A DNA stretch of 37,058 nucleotides, taken from Variovorax sp. CF313 (GTDB taxonomy: Bacteria; Pseudomonadota; Gammaproteobacteria; Burkholderiales; Burkholderiaceae_C). The stretch spans positions 1-37,058 of the forward strand of contig NZ_AKIW01000096.1 in the NCBI RefSeq assembly GCF_000282635.1. Reading direction: 5' to 3'. Made by a program: the position numbers and the translations under genes. Below, in pieces: positions 7,901-15,103 of this stretch. The notes beneath the pieces were generated by a model that was given only the letters and a program-made list of their open reading frames with translations, did no database searches and was not told the origin of the DNA. The number at the start of each line of letters is the position of its first letter. Positions within the stretch are counted from its first letter, which is position 1.

Positions 7901-8841
7901 AGGAGCAGGTGATCCACTTCATCAACAAGAAGATGCCGGGCAACCTGCCGAAGAAGACGGCGCGCGCGCTGCTCGACATCGAGGATGCGGACTACGTGCC
8001 GATCATCCGCAACCCGAAGGCGACCACGTCGGAAACCGAGGCGGTTTTCTACTTTCCGGGGTGCGGGTCGGAGCGCCTGTTCTCGCAGGTCGGCCTTGCC
8101 ACGCAGGCGATGCTGTGGCACGCGGGTGTGCAGACGGTGCTGCCGCCGGGCTACCTGTGCTGCGGCTATCCGCAGCGCGGCAGCGGCCAGTACGACAAGG
8201 CGGAGAAGATGATCACGGACAACCGCGTGCTCTTCCACCGCGTGGCCAACACGCTCAACTACCTCGACATCAAGACGGTGGTGGTGAGCTGCGGCACCTG
8301 CTACGACCAGCTGCAGGGCTACCAGTTCGACAAGATCTTCCCGGGCTGCCGCATCATCGACATCCACGAGTACCTGCTGGAGAAGGGCATCACGCTGGCC
8401 GATGCCGGCGGTGGCGGCTATCTTTATCACGACCCGTGCCATTCGCCGATGAAGCAGCAGGACCCGATAAAGACCGTGAAGGCGCTGGTCGGCGACAACG
8501 TGCTCAAGAACGACCGCTGCTGCGGCGAGTCGGGCACGCTGGGCGTGTCGCGGCCCGACATCTCGACGCAGATCCGCTTCCGCAAGGAAGAAGAGCTGAA
8601 AAAGGGCGAGGCCGCGCTGCGCGACAGCGGCAAGGTCGGCGCGAAGGACAACGTGAAGATCCTCACCAGCTGCCCGAGCTGCCTGCAAGGCCTCTCGCGC
8701 TACGGCAACGACCTGAACAACGGACTGCTCGAGGCCGACTACATCGTGGTCGAGATGGCCAACAAGCTCCTCGGCAAGGACTGGATGCCCGAATACGTGG
8801 CCGCGGCCAACCAGGGCGGGATCGAGCGGGTGCTGGTATGA
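4963..8841 (+). CDS. DUF3683-type FAD-linked oxidoreductase fused to 4Fe-4S and CCG domains
   Basis: This very long protein (1292 residues from ATG 4963) is an unusual fusion. After an N-terminal DUF3683-like region (about 1-170) comes an FAD-binding PCMH-type domain with RGGGTGYTGG (about 209-218). A D-lactate dehydrogenase-type C-terminal FAD-oxidase domain follows, with HAGDGNVHTN (about 693-702) and GEHGIGI (about 734-740). Two 4Fe-4S motifs come next, C821-C824-C827-C831 and C883-C886-C889-C893. Last is a HdrD/GlpC-type CCG region with C1034, C1066-C1067, C1110-C1113, C1159, C1186-C1187 and C1237-C1240. It probably oxidises a D-2-hydroxyacid and passes electrons through the clusters to a respiratory acceptor. 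The true substrate is unknown. The in-frame upstream extension to 4720 is repeat and intergenic sequence and was rejected. The stop overlaps the HIT gene start as ATGA. Confidence 0.9.
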   Translation: MNAPTALNTLLSQAAEPVRLREIPYNYTSFSDREIVIRLLGERGWELLQTLRAERRTGRSARMLYEVLGDIWVVQRNPYLVDDLLDNPRRRGQLVDALRHRLAEVQKRRTPDSDLPRDQLVGELTGLVGEAVAAFDTKFREVAALRRKATRALRRLTAKDNIKFDGLSRVSHVTDATDWRVEYPFVVLCPDTEAEMALLVKGCIELGLTIIPRGGGTGYTGGAIPLTWKSVVINTEKLEAMTEVEHVSLPGLEAQVPTIWTEAGVVTQRVADAAERAGFVFAVDPTSAEASCVGGNVAMNAGGKKAVLWGTALDNLASWRMVTPQAEWLEVTRIGHNLGKIHDAESAVFELQYYAADGKTKLRTERLDIPGRTFRKEGLGKDVTDKFLSGLPGIQKEGCDGLITSCRWVVHKMPAHTRTVCLEFFGNAKDAVPSIVEIKDFMFAEQKRSGVLLAGLEHLDDRYLKAVGYATKSKKHGGLPKMVLFGDIAGDDADDVARVTSEVVRIANSRSGEGFIAISPEARKKFWLDRKRTAAISKHTNAFKINEDVVIPLPRMAEYSDGIERINIELSLQNKLALTDALEAFLLRGNLPLGKTDDAHEIPAAELLEDRVAQAVALVQGVRALWAEWLRDVDTLFPQLQDHTLRASWKTQLRQPLQEIFSGVEFAPIVAECAAIHKQVLKGRVWVALHMHAGDGNVHTNIPVNSDNYDMLQTAHAAVVRIMALARSLDGVISGEHGIGITKLEFLSDEELRPFTEYKAKVDPEGRFNKGKLLRAPAGQAQTLHADLTNAYTPSFGLMGHESLIMQQSDIGAIADSVKDCLRCGKCKPVCATHVPRANLLYSPRNKILATSLLVEAFLYEEQTRRGISIKHWEEFEDVADHCTVCHKCLTPCPVKIDFGDVSMNMRNLLRKMGQKSFRPGNAAAMFFLNATNPQTIKAVRAGMVGVGFKAQRLANDLLRGLAKKQTSAPPATLGPAPVKEQVIHFINKKMPGNLPKKTARALLDIEDADYVPIIRNPKATTSETEAVFYFPGCGSERLFSQVGLATQAMLWHAGVQTVLPPGYLCCGYPQRGSGQYDKAEKMITDNRVLFHRVANTLNYLDIKTVVVSCGTCYDQLQGYQFDKIFPGCRIIDIHEYLLEKGITLADAGGGGYLYHDPCHSPMKQQDPIKTVKALVGDNVLKNDRCCGESGTLGVSRPDISTQIRFRKEEELKKGEAALRDSGKVGAKDNVKILTSCPSCLQGLSRYGNDLNNGLLEADYIVVEMANKLLGKDWMPEYVAAANQGGIERVLV

Positions 8842-9275
8842 CGGCGCAAGGCTGCCCGCTCTGCGAAGGCCCTGGCGGACGCGTCGTGTTCGAGGGTGCG
8901 AAGCTGCGCGTCGTCCACGCGGAAGAGGCAGGTTTCCCGGCCTTCTATCGCGTGATCTGGCGCGCGCATGCGCCGGAGTTCTCGGATCTCGACGCCGCCG
9001 GCCGCGCGCTGTGCATGGACGCGGTGGTGGCGGTGGAGCAGTGCCTGCGCGAGCACCTGCATCCCGCCAAGGTGAACATCGCCGCGCTCGGCAACATGGT
9101 GCCGCACCTGCATTGGCACGTGATTGCGCGTTTCGCCGACGACAGCCATTTCCCGGGCTCGGTATGGGCACCCGTGCAGCGCGCACGGAATACCGCGCAC
9201 GAGGCGCATGTCGCCGCGCGCCTGCCGGCCGTCGAGGCTGCGATGATCGAACGCCTGGGTACAAGGAGCTTCTGA
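8838..9275 (+). CDS. HIT family hydrolase
   Basis: This 145-residue histidine-triad protein belongs to a family of nucleotide hydrolases or transferases acting on nucleotide phosphoramidates and dinucleoside polyphosphates. The active-site triad is visible as H90-L-H92-W-H94 in VPHLHWHVIA. Near the N-terminus is a CPLC pair (C6, C9) that may bind zinc, as in several HIT proteins. The ATG at 8838 overlaps the preceding stop codon, and the stop TGA shares its last base with the next gene's ATG. The three genes are therefore tightly coupled in translation. The physiological substrate cannot be told from sequence. Confidence 0.9.
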   Translation: MTAQGCPLCEGPGGRVVFEGAKLRVVHAEEAGFPAFYRVIWRAHAPEFSDLDAAGRALCMDAVVAVEQCLREHLHPAKVNIAALGNMVPHLHWHVIARFADDSHFPGSVWAPVQRARNTAHEAHVAARLPAVEAAMIERLGTRSF

Positions 9276-9688
9276 TGGCAGGCTTGAAACAGGGCGCACC
9301 GACGCCGCAGTCGATCACCGTGCATGGCCAGTCGCGCGTGCTCGAAGTGGGCTTCTCGGATGGCACGACCTTCCGCATTCCCTTCGAGCTGATGCGCATC
9401 TACTCGCCGTCGGCCGAAGTGCAGGGCCACGGCCCGGGCCAGGAAATCCTGCAGACGGGCAAGCGCGACGTCGAACTCGTCGACCTCCAAGCGGTCGGCA
9501 ACTACGCCGTGCAGCCGACCTTCAGCGACGGCCACAGCACCGGCATCTACTCGTGGGACCTGCTCTACGAACTGGGCGCGAAGCAGGCCGAGCTGTGGGC
9601 TGCCTACGAGCGCCGGCTGGCCGAAGCGGGCGTCGAGCGCGACACGCCGATGCTCGACAAGGGCGGCCACGCCTGCGGCAGCCACTGA
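9275..9688 (+). CDS. DUF971 family protein
   Basis: This 137-residue protein matches the DUF971 domain (related to the N-terminal domain of gamma-butyrobetaine hydroxylase), with typical phrases FSDGTTFRIPFELMRIYSPS, YAVQPTFSDGH and GIYSWDLLYELG. It is a small cytoplasmic protein. Members often occur near ubiE or iron-sulfur genes, but no firm function is known to me. The C-terminal HACGSH supplies one cysteine and two histidines that could bind metal. Its ATG shares a base with the HIT stop, and it is the last gene of the trio before the ubiE promoter region. Family assignment is confident, function open. Confidence 0.88.
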   Translation: MAGLKQGAPTPQSITVHGQSRVLEVGFSDGTTFRIPFELMRIYSPSAEVQGHGPGQEILQTGKRDVELVDLQAVGNYAVQPTFSDGHSTGIYSWDLLYELGAKQAELWAAYERRLAEAGVERDTPMLDKGGHACGSH

Positions 9689-9809
9689 GCCGCGAATCTG
9701 CGCGGTGCTCTCGAAAAGATAGCCCTGCGTCCAGGAAGGACGGGCGGAAAAAGCAACAAATGTCCGCCGTACGCGCGGGGTCGTCGGCTTGATGTGAGGG
9801 CTTCCGGCC

Positions 9810-9815
9810 TAACAT
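9810..9815 (+). promoter_or_regulatory. Candidate ubiE -10 box, very close to the start codon
   Basis: TAACAT ends seven bases before the ubiE ATG, with TTGATG at 9789-9794 (15-bp spacer) as a possible -35 box. If used, transcription would begin at or next to the start codon. No Shine-Dalgarno sequence is visible before the ATG. Confidence 0.35.
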
Positions 9816-9822
9816 CGGTTGC

Positions 9823-10554
9823 ATGAGTACCACACACTTCGGCTTCGAAACGGTCGACGAAAGCGAGAAGGCACGCCGCGTGCGCGGCGTCTTCGATTCG
9901 GTCGCCTCGCGCTACGACGTCATGAACGACCTGATGTCGGCCGGCCTGCACCGCGCCTGGAAGGCATACACCGTGATGGTCGCGAACGTGGGCGAGGGCT
10001 CGCGCGTGCTCGACATCGCGGGCGGCACCGGCGACCTCGCGCTCGCCTTCGCGAAGAAGGTCGGCGCCACCGGCCAGGTGGTCCACACCGACATCAACGA
10101 AGCCATGCTGCGCACCGGCCGCGACCGTCTGCTCGACGCCGGCGTGTCGCTGCCCACCATGGTCTGCGACGCCGAGAAGCTGCCCTTTCCCGACGACCAC
10201 TTCGACGTGGTGACGGTGGCCTTCGGCCTGCGCAACATGACGCACAAGGACATCGCGCTCAAGGAAATGAACCGCGTGCTCAAGCCTCGCGGCAAGCTGC
10301 TCGTGCTCGAGTTCTCGAAGGTCGCGAAGCCGCTCGCCAAGGCCTACGACTGGTACTCCTTCAACGTGCTGCCACGCCTGGGCAAGCTGGTGGCCGGCGA
10401 CGACGCGAGCTATCGCTACCTCGCCGAATCGATCCGGATGCATCCCTCGCAAGAGGAGCTCAAGACCCTCATGAAAGAGGGCGGTTTCGGACATGTGGAC
10501 TATCACAACATGACTGGGGGAATCGCCGCCCTCCATGTTGGAATCAAGTGTTGA
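9823..10554 (+). CDS. ubiE: Ubiquinone/menaquinone biosynthesis C-methyltransferase UbiE
   Basis: This 243-residue SAM-dependent methyltransferase carries out the C-methylation of the demethoxyquinol intermediate in ubiquinone synthesis (and demethylmenaquinone where present). The signature VFDSVASRYDVMNDLMS (about 23-39) is typical of UbiE. The SAM-binding motif VLDIAGGTGDL lies at 62-72, and the second family signature RVLKPRGKLLVLEFSK follows later. The length is close to E. coli UbiE (251). It opens a ubiquinone block with the Tim44-like gene, ubiJ and ubiB. The ATG at 9823 fits the family N-terminus, although no ribosome-binding site is visible. Confidence 0.96.
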   Translation: MSTTHFGFETVDESEKARRVRGVFDSVASRYDVMNDLMSAGLHRAWKAYTVMVANVGEGSRVLDIAGGTGDLALAFAKKVGATGQVVHTDINEAMLRTGRDRLLDAGVSLPTMVCDAEKLPFPDDHFDVVTVAFGLRNMTHKDIALKEMNRVLKPRGKLLVLEFSKVAKPLAKAYDWYSFNVLPRLGKLVAGDDASYRYLAESIRMHPSQEELKTLMKEGGFGHVDYHNMTGGIAALHVGIKC

Positions 10555-10585
10555 TGACGCGAATCTTTCGCTCAGAGGAGACGAC

Positions 10586-11617
10586 ATGAAGAGTTTGGGT
10601 TCTTTGTTTTTGGCAGCTGCATTGGTGCTGGTCAGTGTCCAGGCCGAGGCTGCGCGCATGGGCGGCGGCAAGTCGTTCGGACGCCAGTCGTCCAACGTGA
10701 CGCAGCGCCAGGCCACGCCTCCCGCAGCGCCGGGCGCACCCACGCAGCAGAACGCGACCAATGCGGCGGCGGCGAAGCCCGCAACGCCCGCACCCGCGGC
10801 GGCCGCGCCGAAGCGTCCGTGGGGCGCCATGCTCGGCGGCCTGGCCGCCGGCCTGGGCCTCGCATGGCTCGCGCATTCGCTCGGCCTCGGCGCCGGCTTC
10901 GGCAACATCCTGCTGATCGGCCTGCTCGTGCTTGCCGCGGTGGTGGTGTGGCGCATGATCAAGTCGCGCTCGCAGCCTGCCGGCAACGGCCAGGGCGGCT
11001 TCGCCTTCCAGGGTGCGGGCGCCAGCCCGAGCAATGCCAGCGCGCCGGCGCAATACAGCCCGGCCAACGTGGGCAACGACGCATCGGCACGTCCATGGGA
11101 GCGCAATGCCGCCGCCTTCGACGCCACCCCGTCGAACGACGCGCCGCACGGCAGCAGCCTCTCGGCAGCGGGTGCCGCGGCCGGTGGCAGCATGATCGGC
11201 TCGGCGCTCGGCGGTTCGCAGTCCTGGGGCATCCCCGCGGGCTTCGACGTCGACGGCTTCCTCGGCGCCGCGAAGCGCAACTTCGTGACACTGCAGGATG
11301 CCTGGGACCGCGCCGACGTCTCGATGCTGCGTTCGATGATGACCGACGGCATGGTCGACGAGATCCGTACCCAGCTGGCCGACCGCGCCAGCCACACGGG
11401 CGGCGCCTCGAACAAGACCGAAGTCGTGATGCTCGACGCCAAGCTGCTCGGCATCGAGGAACTGCCCGACGCCTACATGGCCAGCGTGGAGTTCTCCGGC
11501 ATGATCCGCGAAGACGCCTCGGCCGGCCCGGGTCCGTTCCGCGAAGTGTGGAACATGACGAAGCCGACCAGCGGCAACAGCGGCTGGCTCGTGGCTGGGG
11601 TGCAGGCACTGCAGTAA
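10586..11617 (+). CDS. Tim44-like domain membrane protein
   Basis: This 343-residue protein has a signal-like N-terminus (residues 1-22, ending AEA) followed by RMGGGKSFGRQ, a sequence typical of bacterial Tim44-domain proteins. A Pro/Ala/Gln-rich linker (about 35-75) leads to two hydrophobic segments (about 78-98 and 105-127). After a second low-complexity stretch, the C-terminal Tim44-like domain spans about 215-343. In mitochondria this domain binds membranes and import partners; the bacterial role is not established. The ATG at 10586 has a good site upstream (AGAGGAG). It lies 31 bp after ubiE, and the dispersed repeat follows its stop. Its place between ubiE and ubiJ hints at a link to quinone synthesis, which is inferred. 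Confidence 0.88.
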   Translation: MKSLGSLFLAAALVLVSVQAEAARMGGGKSFGRQSSNVTQRQATPPAAPGAPTQQNATNAAAAKPATPAPAAAAPKRPWGAMLGGLAAGLGLAWLAHSLGLGAGFGNILLIGLLVLAAVVVWRMIKSRSQPAGNGQGGFAFQGAGASPSNASAPAQYSPANVGNDASARPWERNAAAFDATPSNDAPHGSSLSAAGAAAGGSMIGSALGGSQSWGIPAGFDVDGFLGAAKRNFVTLQDAWDRADVSMLRSMMTDGMVDEIRTQLADRASHTGGASNKTEVVMLDAKLLGIEELPDAYMASVEFSGMIREDASAGPGPFREVWNMTKPTSGNSGWLVAGVQALQ

Positions 11618-11706
11618 ATAAAGGCTCGCCCCCCAAGGCTTCGCGCACTTCGTGTCGCTTCTCCTGCCCCCTGCCGGGGGCAACACCAGCAGCCCGGCAA
11701 AGCCGG
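11618..11706 (+). repeat. Dispersed 3'-end repeat, copy 2 (after the Tim44-like gene)
   Basis: The element starts directly after the TAA stop (11615-11617) and runs through AAGGCTCGCC, GCGCACTTCGTGTCGCTTC, CCCCCTGCCGGGGG and CCGGCAAAGCCGG. It matches copies 1 and 3 and has the same orientation relative to the upstream gene. This is the fullest copy in the window. Confidence 0.88.
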
Positions 11707-11767
11707 TTCCGCGGTGTTTCTGGAAAAGGGCATGTGGTCCATGGGTCGCGGGGCGCTACAGTGACGG

Positions 11768-11773
11768 GATAAT
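11768..11773 (+). promoter_or_regulatory. Candidate ubiJ -10 box next to the start codon
   Basis: GATAAT (five of six to TATAAT) ends six bases before the ubiJ ATG at 11780, so initiation would fall on or beside the ATG. The GGGG at 11774-11777 is only two bases from the ATG, too close for a normal ribosome-binding site. No clear -35 box was seen. Confidence 0.35.
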
Positions 11774-11779
11774 GGGGAC

Positions 11780-12337
11780 ATGGCCACACCATCGTCCCCA
11801 TTTTCTTTTCTCGGCGACCTTTTCAATCGCATCGGCGAGCGTCTGCAGCCCCCGGACTGGGCGGTCCACGAGATCCAGCATCGCGCGGTCCTGTTCCTGA
11901 ACCACGTGCTGCAGCAGGAGCCCGAGGCCCAGCAGCGGCTGCTGCGCCAGCAGGGGCGGGTGGTGCGTTTCCAGTGGCGCTTCGTGACGATGGAACTGGT
12001 GGCCACGCCGGCCGGCCTGCTCGACCTGGCACCTGAGGGCTCGGTGCCTGAACTGACGCTCACCGTCATCGACGAATCCCCCTTCGACATCGCCCGCGCC
12101 ACGCTGCGGGGCGACAAGCCGGCCGTGCAGATCATCGGCGACGTGCAGCTGGCGGCCGAGGTCAACTGGCTGGTCGATCACGTGCGCTGGGACGTCGAGG
12201 ACGACCTGGCCCGCCTGATCGGCGACGTGCCCGCTCACACGCTCGGCAACGGCGTGCGGCGCGTCGTGGGCGCGCTGCGCCAGTTCGTCGGCGATCGCTC
12301 GGCCAAGGCTGGCGGCTCGGCGAGCGCGGCCGAATGA
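11780..12337 (+). CDS. ubiJ: Ubiquinone biosynthesis accessory factor UbiJ (SCP2 domain)
   Basis: This 185-residue protein sits directly before ubiB, the position of ubiJ in E. coli. It has an SCP2-like lipid-binding fold (about 25-135), as in UbiJ, which with UbiK is thought to present hydrophobic intermediates to the ubiquinone-synthesis complex. Helical segments rich in Arg and Glu make up the C-terminal third. Its stop overlaps the ubiB start (ATGA at 12334-12337). The assignment rests on domain type, length and position rather than on strong motifs. Confidence 0.85.
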   Translation: MATPSSPFSFLGDLFNRIGERLQPPDWAVHEIQHRAVLFLNHVLQQEPEAQQRLLRQQGRVVRFQWRFVTMELVATPAGLLDLAPEGSVPELTLTVIDESPFDIARATLRGDKPAVQIIGDVQLAAEVNWLVDHVRWDVEDDLARLIGDVPAHTLGNGVRRVVGALRQFVGDRSAKAGGSASAAE

Positions 12338-13908
12338 GGCGCTTCTACCGCGGCCTGTTCATCGTCTGGGTCGCACTGCGCTACGGCCTCGACGAGCTCG
12401 TGCTCACGAGCTTCCAGAAGCCCTGGCTGCGCGTGGTGGCGCGCGTCGTCTCGTTCGGGCGCAACCTCGACGCGCCGCGCGGCCAGCGCCTGCGCGAGGC
12501 GCTCGAGCGGCTCGGCCCCATCTTCGTGAAGTTCGGCCAGGTGCTGTCGACCCGGCGCGACCTGCTGCCGCCCGACATCGCCGACGAACTGGCCTTCCTG
12601 CAGGACCGCGTGCCGCCGTTCCCGTCGGCGGTGGCCATCGCCACCATCGAGCGCGCGTTCCGCCGGCCGGTGGGCGACGTGTTCGTGCAGTTCGACGAAA
12701 CGCCCATCGCCAGCGCGTCGATCGCGCAGGTGCACTTCGCGACCATCCGCACCAACCAGGGCGAGTTGCGTGAAGTGGCGGTGAAGGTGCTGCGTCCCAA
12801 TATGCGCGGCGTGATCGAGAAAGACCTGGCGCTGATGGCCATGATGGCCGGCTGGATCGAGAACCTCTCGGCCGACGGCAAGCGCCTGAAGCCGCGCGAG
12901 GTGGTCGGCGAGTTCGACAAGTACCTGCACGACGAGCTCGACCTGGTGCGCGAGGCGGCCAACGCCGCCCAGCTGCGCCGCAACATGGCCGAACTCGACC
13001 TGGTGCTGATCCCCGAGATGTTCTGGGACTTCTGCCATCCCGAAGTCATCGTGATGGAGCGCATGAAGGGCGTGCCCATTGCGCAGATGGACCGCCTGCG
13101 CGCGGCCGGCGTCGACATTCCCAAGCTGGCGCGCGACGGCGTCACCATCTTCTTCACGCAAGTGTTCCGCGACGGCTTCTTCCACGCCGACATGCACCCC
13201 GGCAACATCCAGGTGAGCCTGGCGCCCGAGACCTTCGGGCGCTACATCTCGCTGGATTTCGGGATCATCGGCACGCTGACCGAGTCGGACAAGGAATACC
13301 TGGCGCAGAACTTCGTGGCCTTCTTCCGGCGCGACTACAAGCGCGTGGCCGAGCTGCACCTCGAGAGCGGCTGGGTGCCGGTGGGCACCCGCATCGACGA
13401 GCTGGAGGCGGCCATCCGCACCGTCTGCGAGCCGTACTTCGACCGGCCGCTGAAGGAAATCTCGCTGGGCATGGTGCTGATGCGCCTGTTCCAGACCTCG
13501 CGCCGCTTCCACGTCGAGATCCAGCCGCAGCTGGTGCTGCTGCAGAAGACGCTGCTCAACATCGAGGGCCTGGGCCGCAACATCGATCCCGAGCTCGACC
13601 TCTGGGCCACGGCCAAGCCCTTTCTCGAGAAATGGATGGTCGACCAGATCGGCCCCAAAAAGCTGTTCCAGCAGCTCAAGGCCGAGGCGCCGCGGTACGC
13701 CAAACTGCTGCCCCAATTGCCGCGCCTGCTGCACGATTTCCTCGAAAATCGGCCGGTCGACAACCGCCGCGAGCTGCTCGAACTGCTGGCCGAGCAGAAA
13801 CGCACCAACCGTTTGCTGCAGGCCATCATTTACGCTGGCATGGGATTTGTATTCGCGGTGCTGATGCTGCTCGTCCTGCAGTACTTGCGCCTGCGCTATT
13901 TTCTGTAG
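12334..13908 (+). CDS. ubiB: Ubiquinone biosynthesis regulatory protein kinase-like UbiB
   Basis: This 524-residue atypical kinase/ATPase of the UbiB/ADCK family is needed for aerobic ubiquinone synthesis. The family-specific KxGQ motif is K66-F-G-Q69, followed by LSTRRDLLPP. ASIAQVH is the alanine-rich nucleotide loop, VAVKVLRP carries the conserved lysine, and DMHPGN and LDFGI are the catalytic and metal-binding motifs. Two C-terminal hydrophobic segments (about 495-522) anchor it in the inner membrane. Length and order match E. coli UbiB (546). Its start overlaps the ubiJ stop. potF follows closely, but as a separate transport unit. Confidence 0.96.
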   Translation: MRRFYRGLFIVWVALRYGLDELVLTSFQKPWLRVVARVVSFGRNLDAPRGQRLREALERLGPIFVKFGQVLSTRRDLLPPDIADELAFLQDRVPPFPSAVAIATIERAFRRPVGDVFVQFDETPIASASIAQVHFATIRTNQGELREVAVKVLRPNMRGVIEKDLALMAMMAGWIENLSADGKRLKPREVVGEFDKYLHDELDLVREAANAAQLRRNMAELDLVLIPEMFWDFCHPEVIVMERMKGVPIAQMDRLRAAGVDIPKLARDGVTIFFTQVFRDGFFHADMHPGNIQVSLAPETFGRYISLDFGIIGTLTESDKEYLAQNFVAFFRRDYKRVAELHLESGWVPVGTRIDELEAAIRTVCEPYFDRPLKEISLGMVLMRLFQTSRRFHVEIQPQLVLLQKTLLNIEGLGRNIDPELDLWATAKPFLEKWMVDQIGPKKLFQQLKAEAPRYAKLLPQLPRLLHDFLENRPVDNRRELLELLAEQKRTNRLLQAIIYAGMGFVFAVLMLLVLQYLRLRYFL

Positions 13909-13956
13909 TTGCCCGCCGTGGCTGGCACCCTGTTTTTATCTGGAGATATGTCCATC

Positions 13957-15084
13957 ATGAAATCGATGTCGCTGCGCCCCGGCCAGGTTCTCGGTGCACT
14001 GGCCCTGATTGCCGCCGTGCTGGGCACGACTGCCGCGCGAGCTGAGGAAGAAAAGGTCCTCAACATCTACAACTGGGGCGACTACATCGCTGCCGACACG
14101 GTCGCGAACTTCGAAAAAGAAACGGGCATCAAGGTCCGCTACGACCTGTTCGACAGCAACGAGGCGTTGCACGCCAAGCTGGTTGCGGGCATGAGCGGCT
14201 ACGACATCGTCGTGCCCGGCTCGCACTTCGCCAAGATGCAGATCCAGGCCGGCCTGCTGCAGAAGCTGGACAAATCGAAGATTCCCAATCTCGCCAACGT
14301 CGACCCGGCGATCCAGGCCCAGTTGGCCAAGATGGACCCGGGCAACGACTACATCGTCGACTGGCTCTGGGGCTACACCACGGTAGGCATCAATGCCGAT
14401 AAGGTCAAGAAAGCGTTGGGCACCACGCCCATGCCCGACAACGCCTGGGACCTGGTGTTCAAGCCGGAGTACGCCTCCAAGCTCAAGGGCTGTGGCATCT
14501 CGTTCCTCGACACGGCCTCCGAGATCCTGCCGATCGCGCTGAAGTACATCGGCAAGGATCCGCGCAGCAAGAACCCTGACGACTACAAGGCTGCGGGCGA
14601 GATGCTCAAGGCCGTGCGGCCCAACGTGACGCGCTTTGCCGGCTCAGGCTCGGACTACATCGACCAGATGGCCAAGGGGCAGCTCTGCGCGGTGATCGGC
14701 TGGTCGGGCGACATCATGATCGCGAAGGACAAGTCGACCAAGGCCAAGACGCCGCAGAACCTCGAGGTGCTGCTGCCCAAGACGGGTGGCCTGCTGTTCT
14801 TCGACACCATGGCCATCCCGAAGGACGCCAAGCATCCCGAGAACGCGTACAAGTGGATCAACTACATCCTGCGGCCGGAAGTGCATGCATCGCTTACCAA
14901 CAAGGTGTTCTATGCCAACCCCAACAAGGCAGCGATGAAGTTCGTCAATCCGGCGCTGGCCAAGGACAAGGCGGTGTTCCCGCCCGAAGCCGCGCTCGAG
15001 ACCATGATCGCGCCGGATACGCCCGACCAGACCACGCTGCGGCTGGTTACGCGTACCTTCACCAATTTCAAGGCCAACCGCTGA
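13957..15084 (+). CDS. potF: Polyamine ABC transporter substrate-binding protein (PotF-like)
   Basis: This 375-residue periplasmic binding protein for putrescine-type polyamines has a signal peptide ending TTAARA (about residue 29). The mature start VLNIYNWGDYIA carries the conserved polyamine-binding W and D. YDIVVPGSHFAKM, LWGYTTVGIN and FFDTMAIPKDA are family phrases. The ATG at 13957 is preferred because GGAG (13942-13945) is 11 bases upstream. The in-frame ATG at 13948 would leave only two bases. It is the first gene of potFGHI. Whether putrescine, spermidine or another amine is carried cannot be fixed from sequence. Confidence 0.92.
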   Translation: MKSMSLRPGQVLGALALIAAVLGTTAARAEEEKVLNIYNWGDYIAADTVANFEKETGIKVRYDLFDSNEALHAKLVAGMSGYDIVVPGSHFAKMQIQAGLLQKLDKSKIPNLANVDPAIQAQLAKMDPGNDYIVDWLWGYTTVGINADKVKKALGTTPMPDNAWDLVFKPEYASKLKGCGISFLDTASEILPIALKYIGKDPRSKNPDDYKAAGEMLKAVRPNVTRFAGSGSDYIDQMAKGQLCAVIGWSGDIMIAKDKSTKAKTPQNLEVLLPKTGGLLFFDTMAIPKDAKHPENAYKWINYILRPEVHASLTNKVFYANPNKAAMKFVNPALAKDKAVFPPEAALETMIAPDTPDQTTLRLVTRTFTNFKANR

Positions 15085-15103
15085 CCGCGCTGACAGAGTC
15101 GTT

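Noticed and set aside
4996..9399. A very long antisense open frame opposite the large oxidoreductase
   Set aside because: It has the Arg/Ala/His-rich, low-complexity composition typical of the antisense frame of a high-GC gene and matches no family. The plus-strand product has clear FAD and iron-sulfur motifs.
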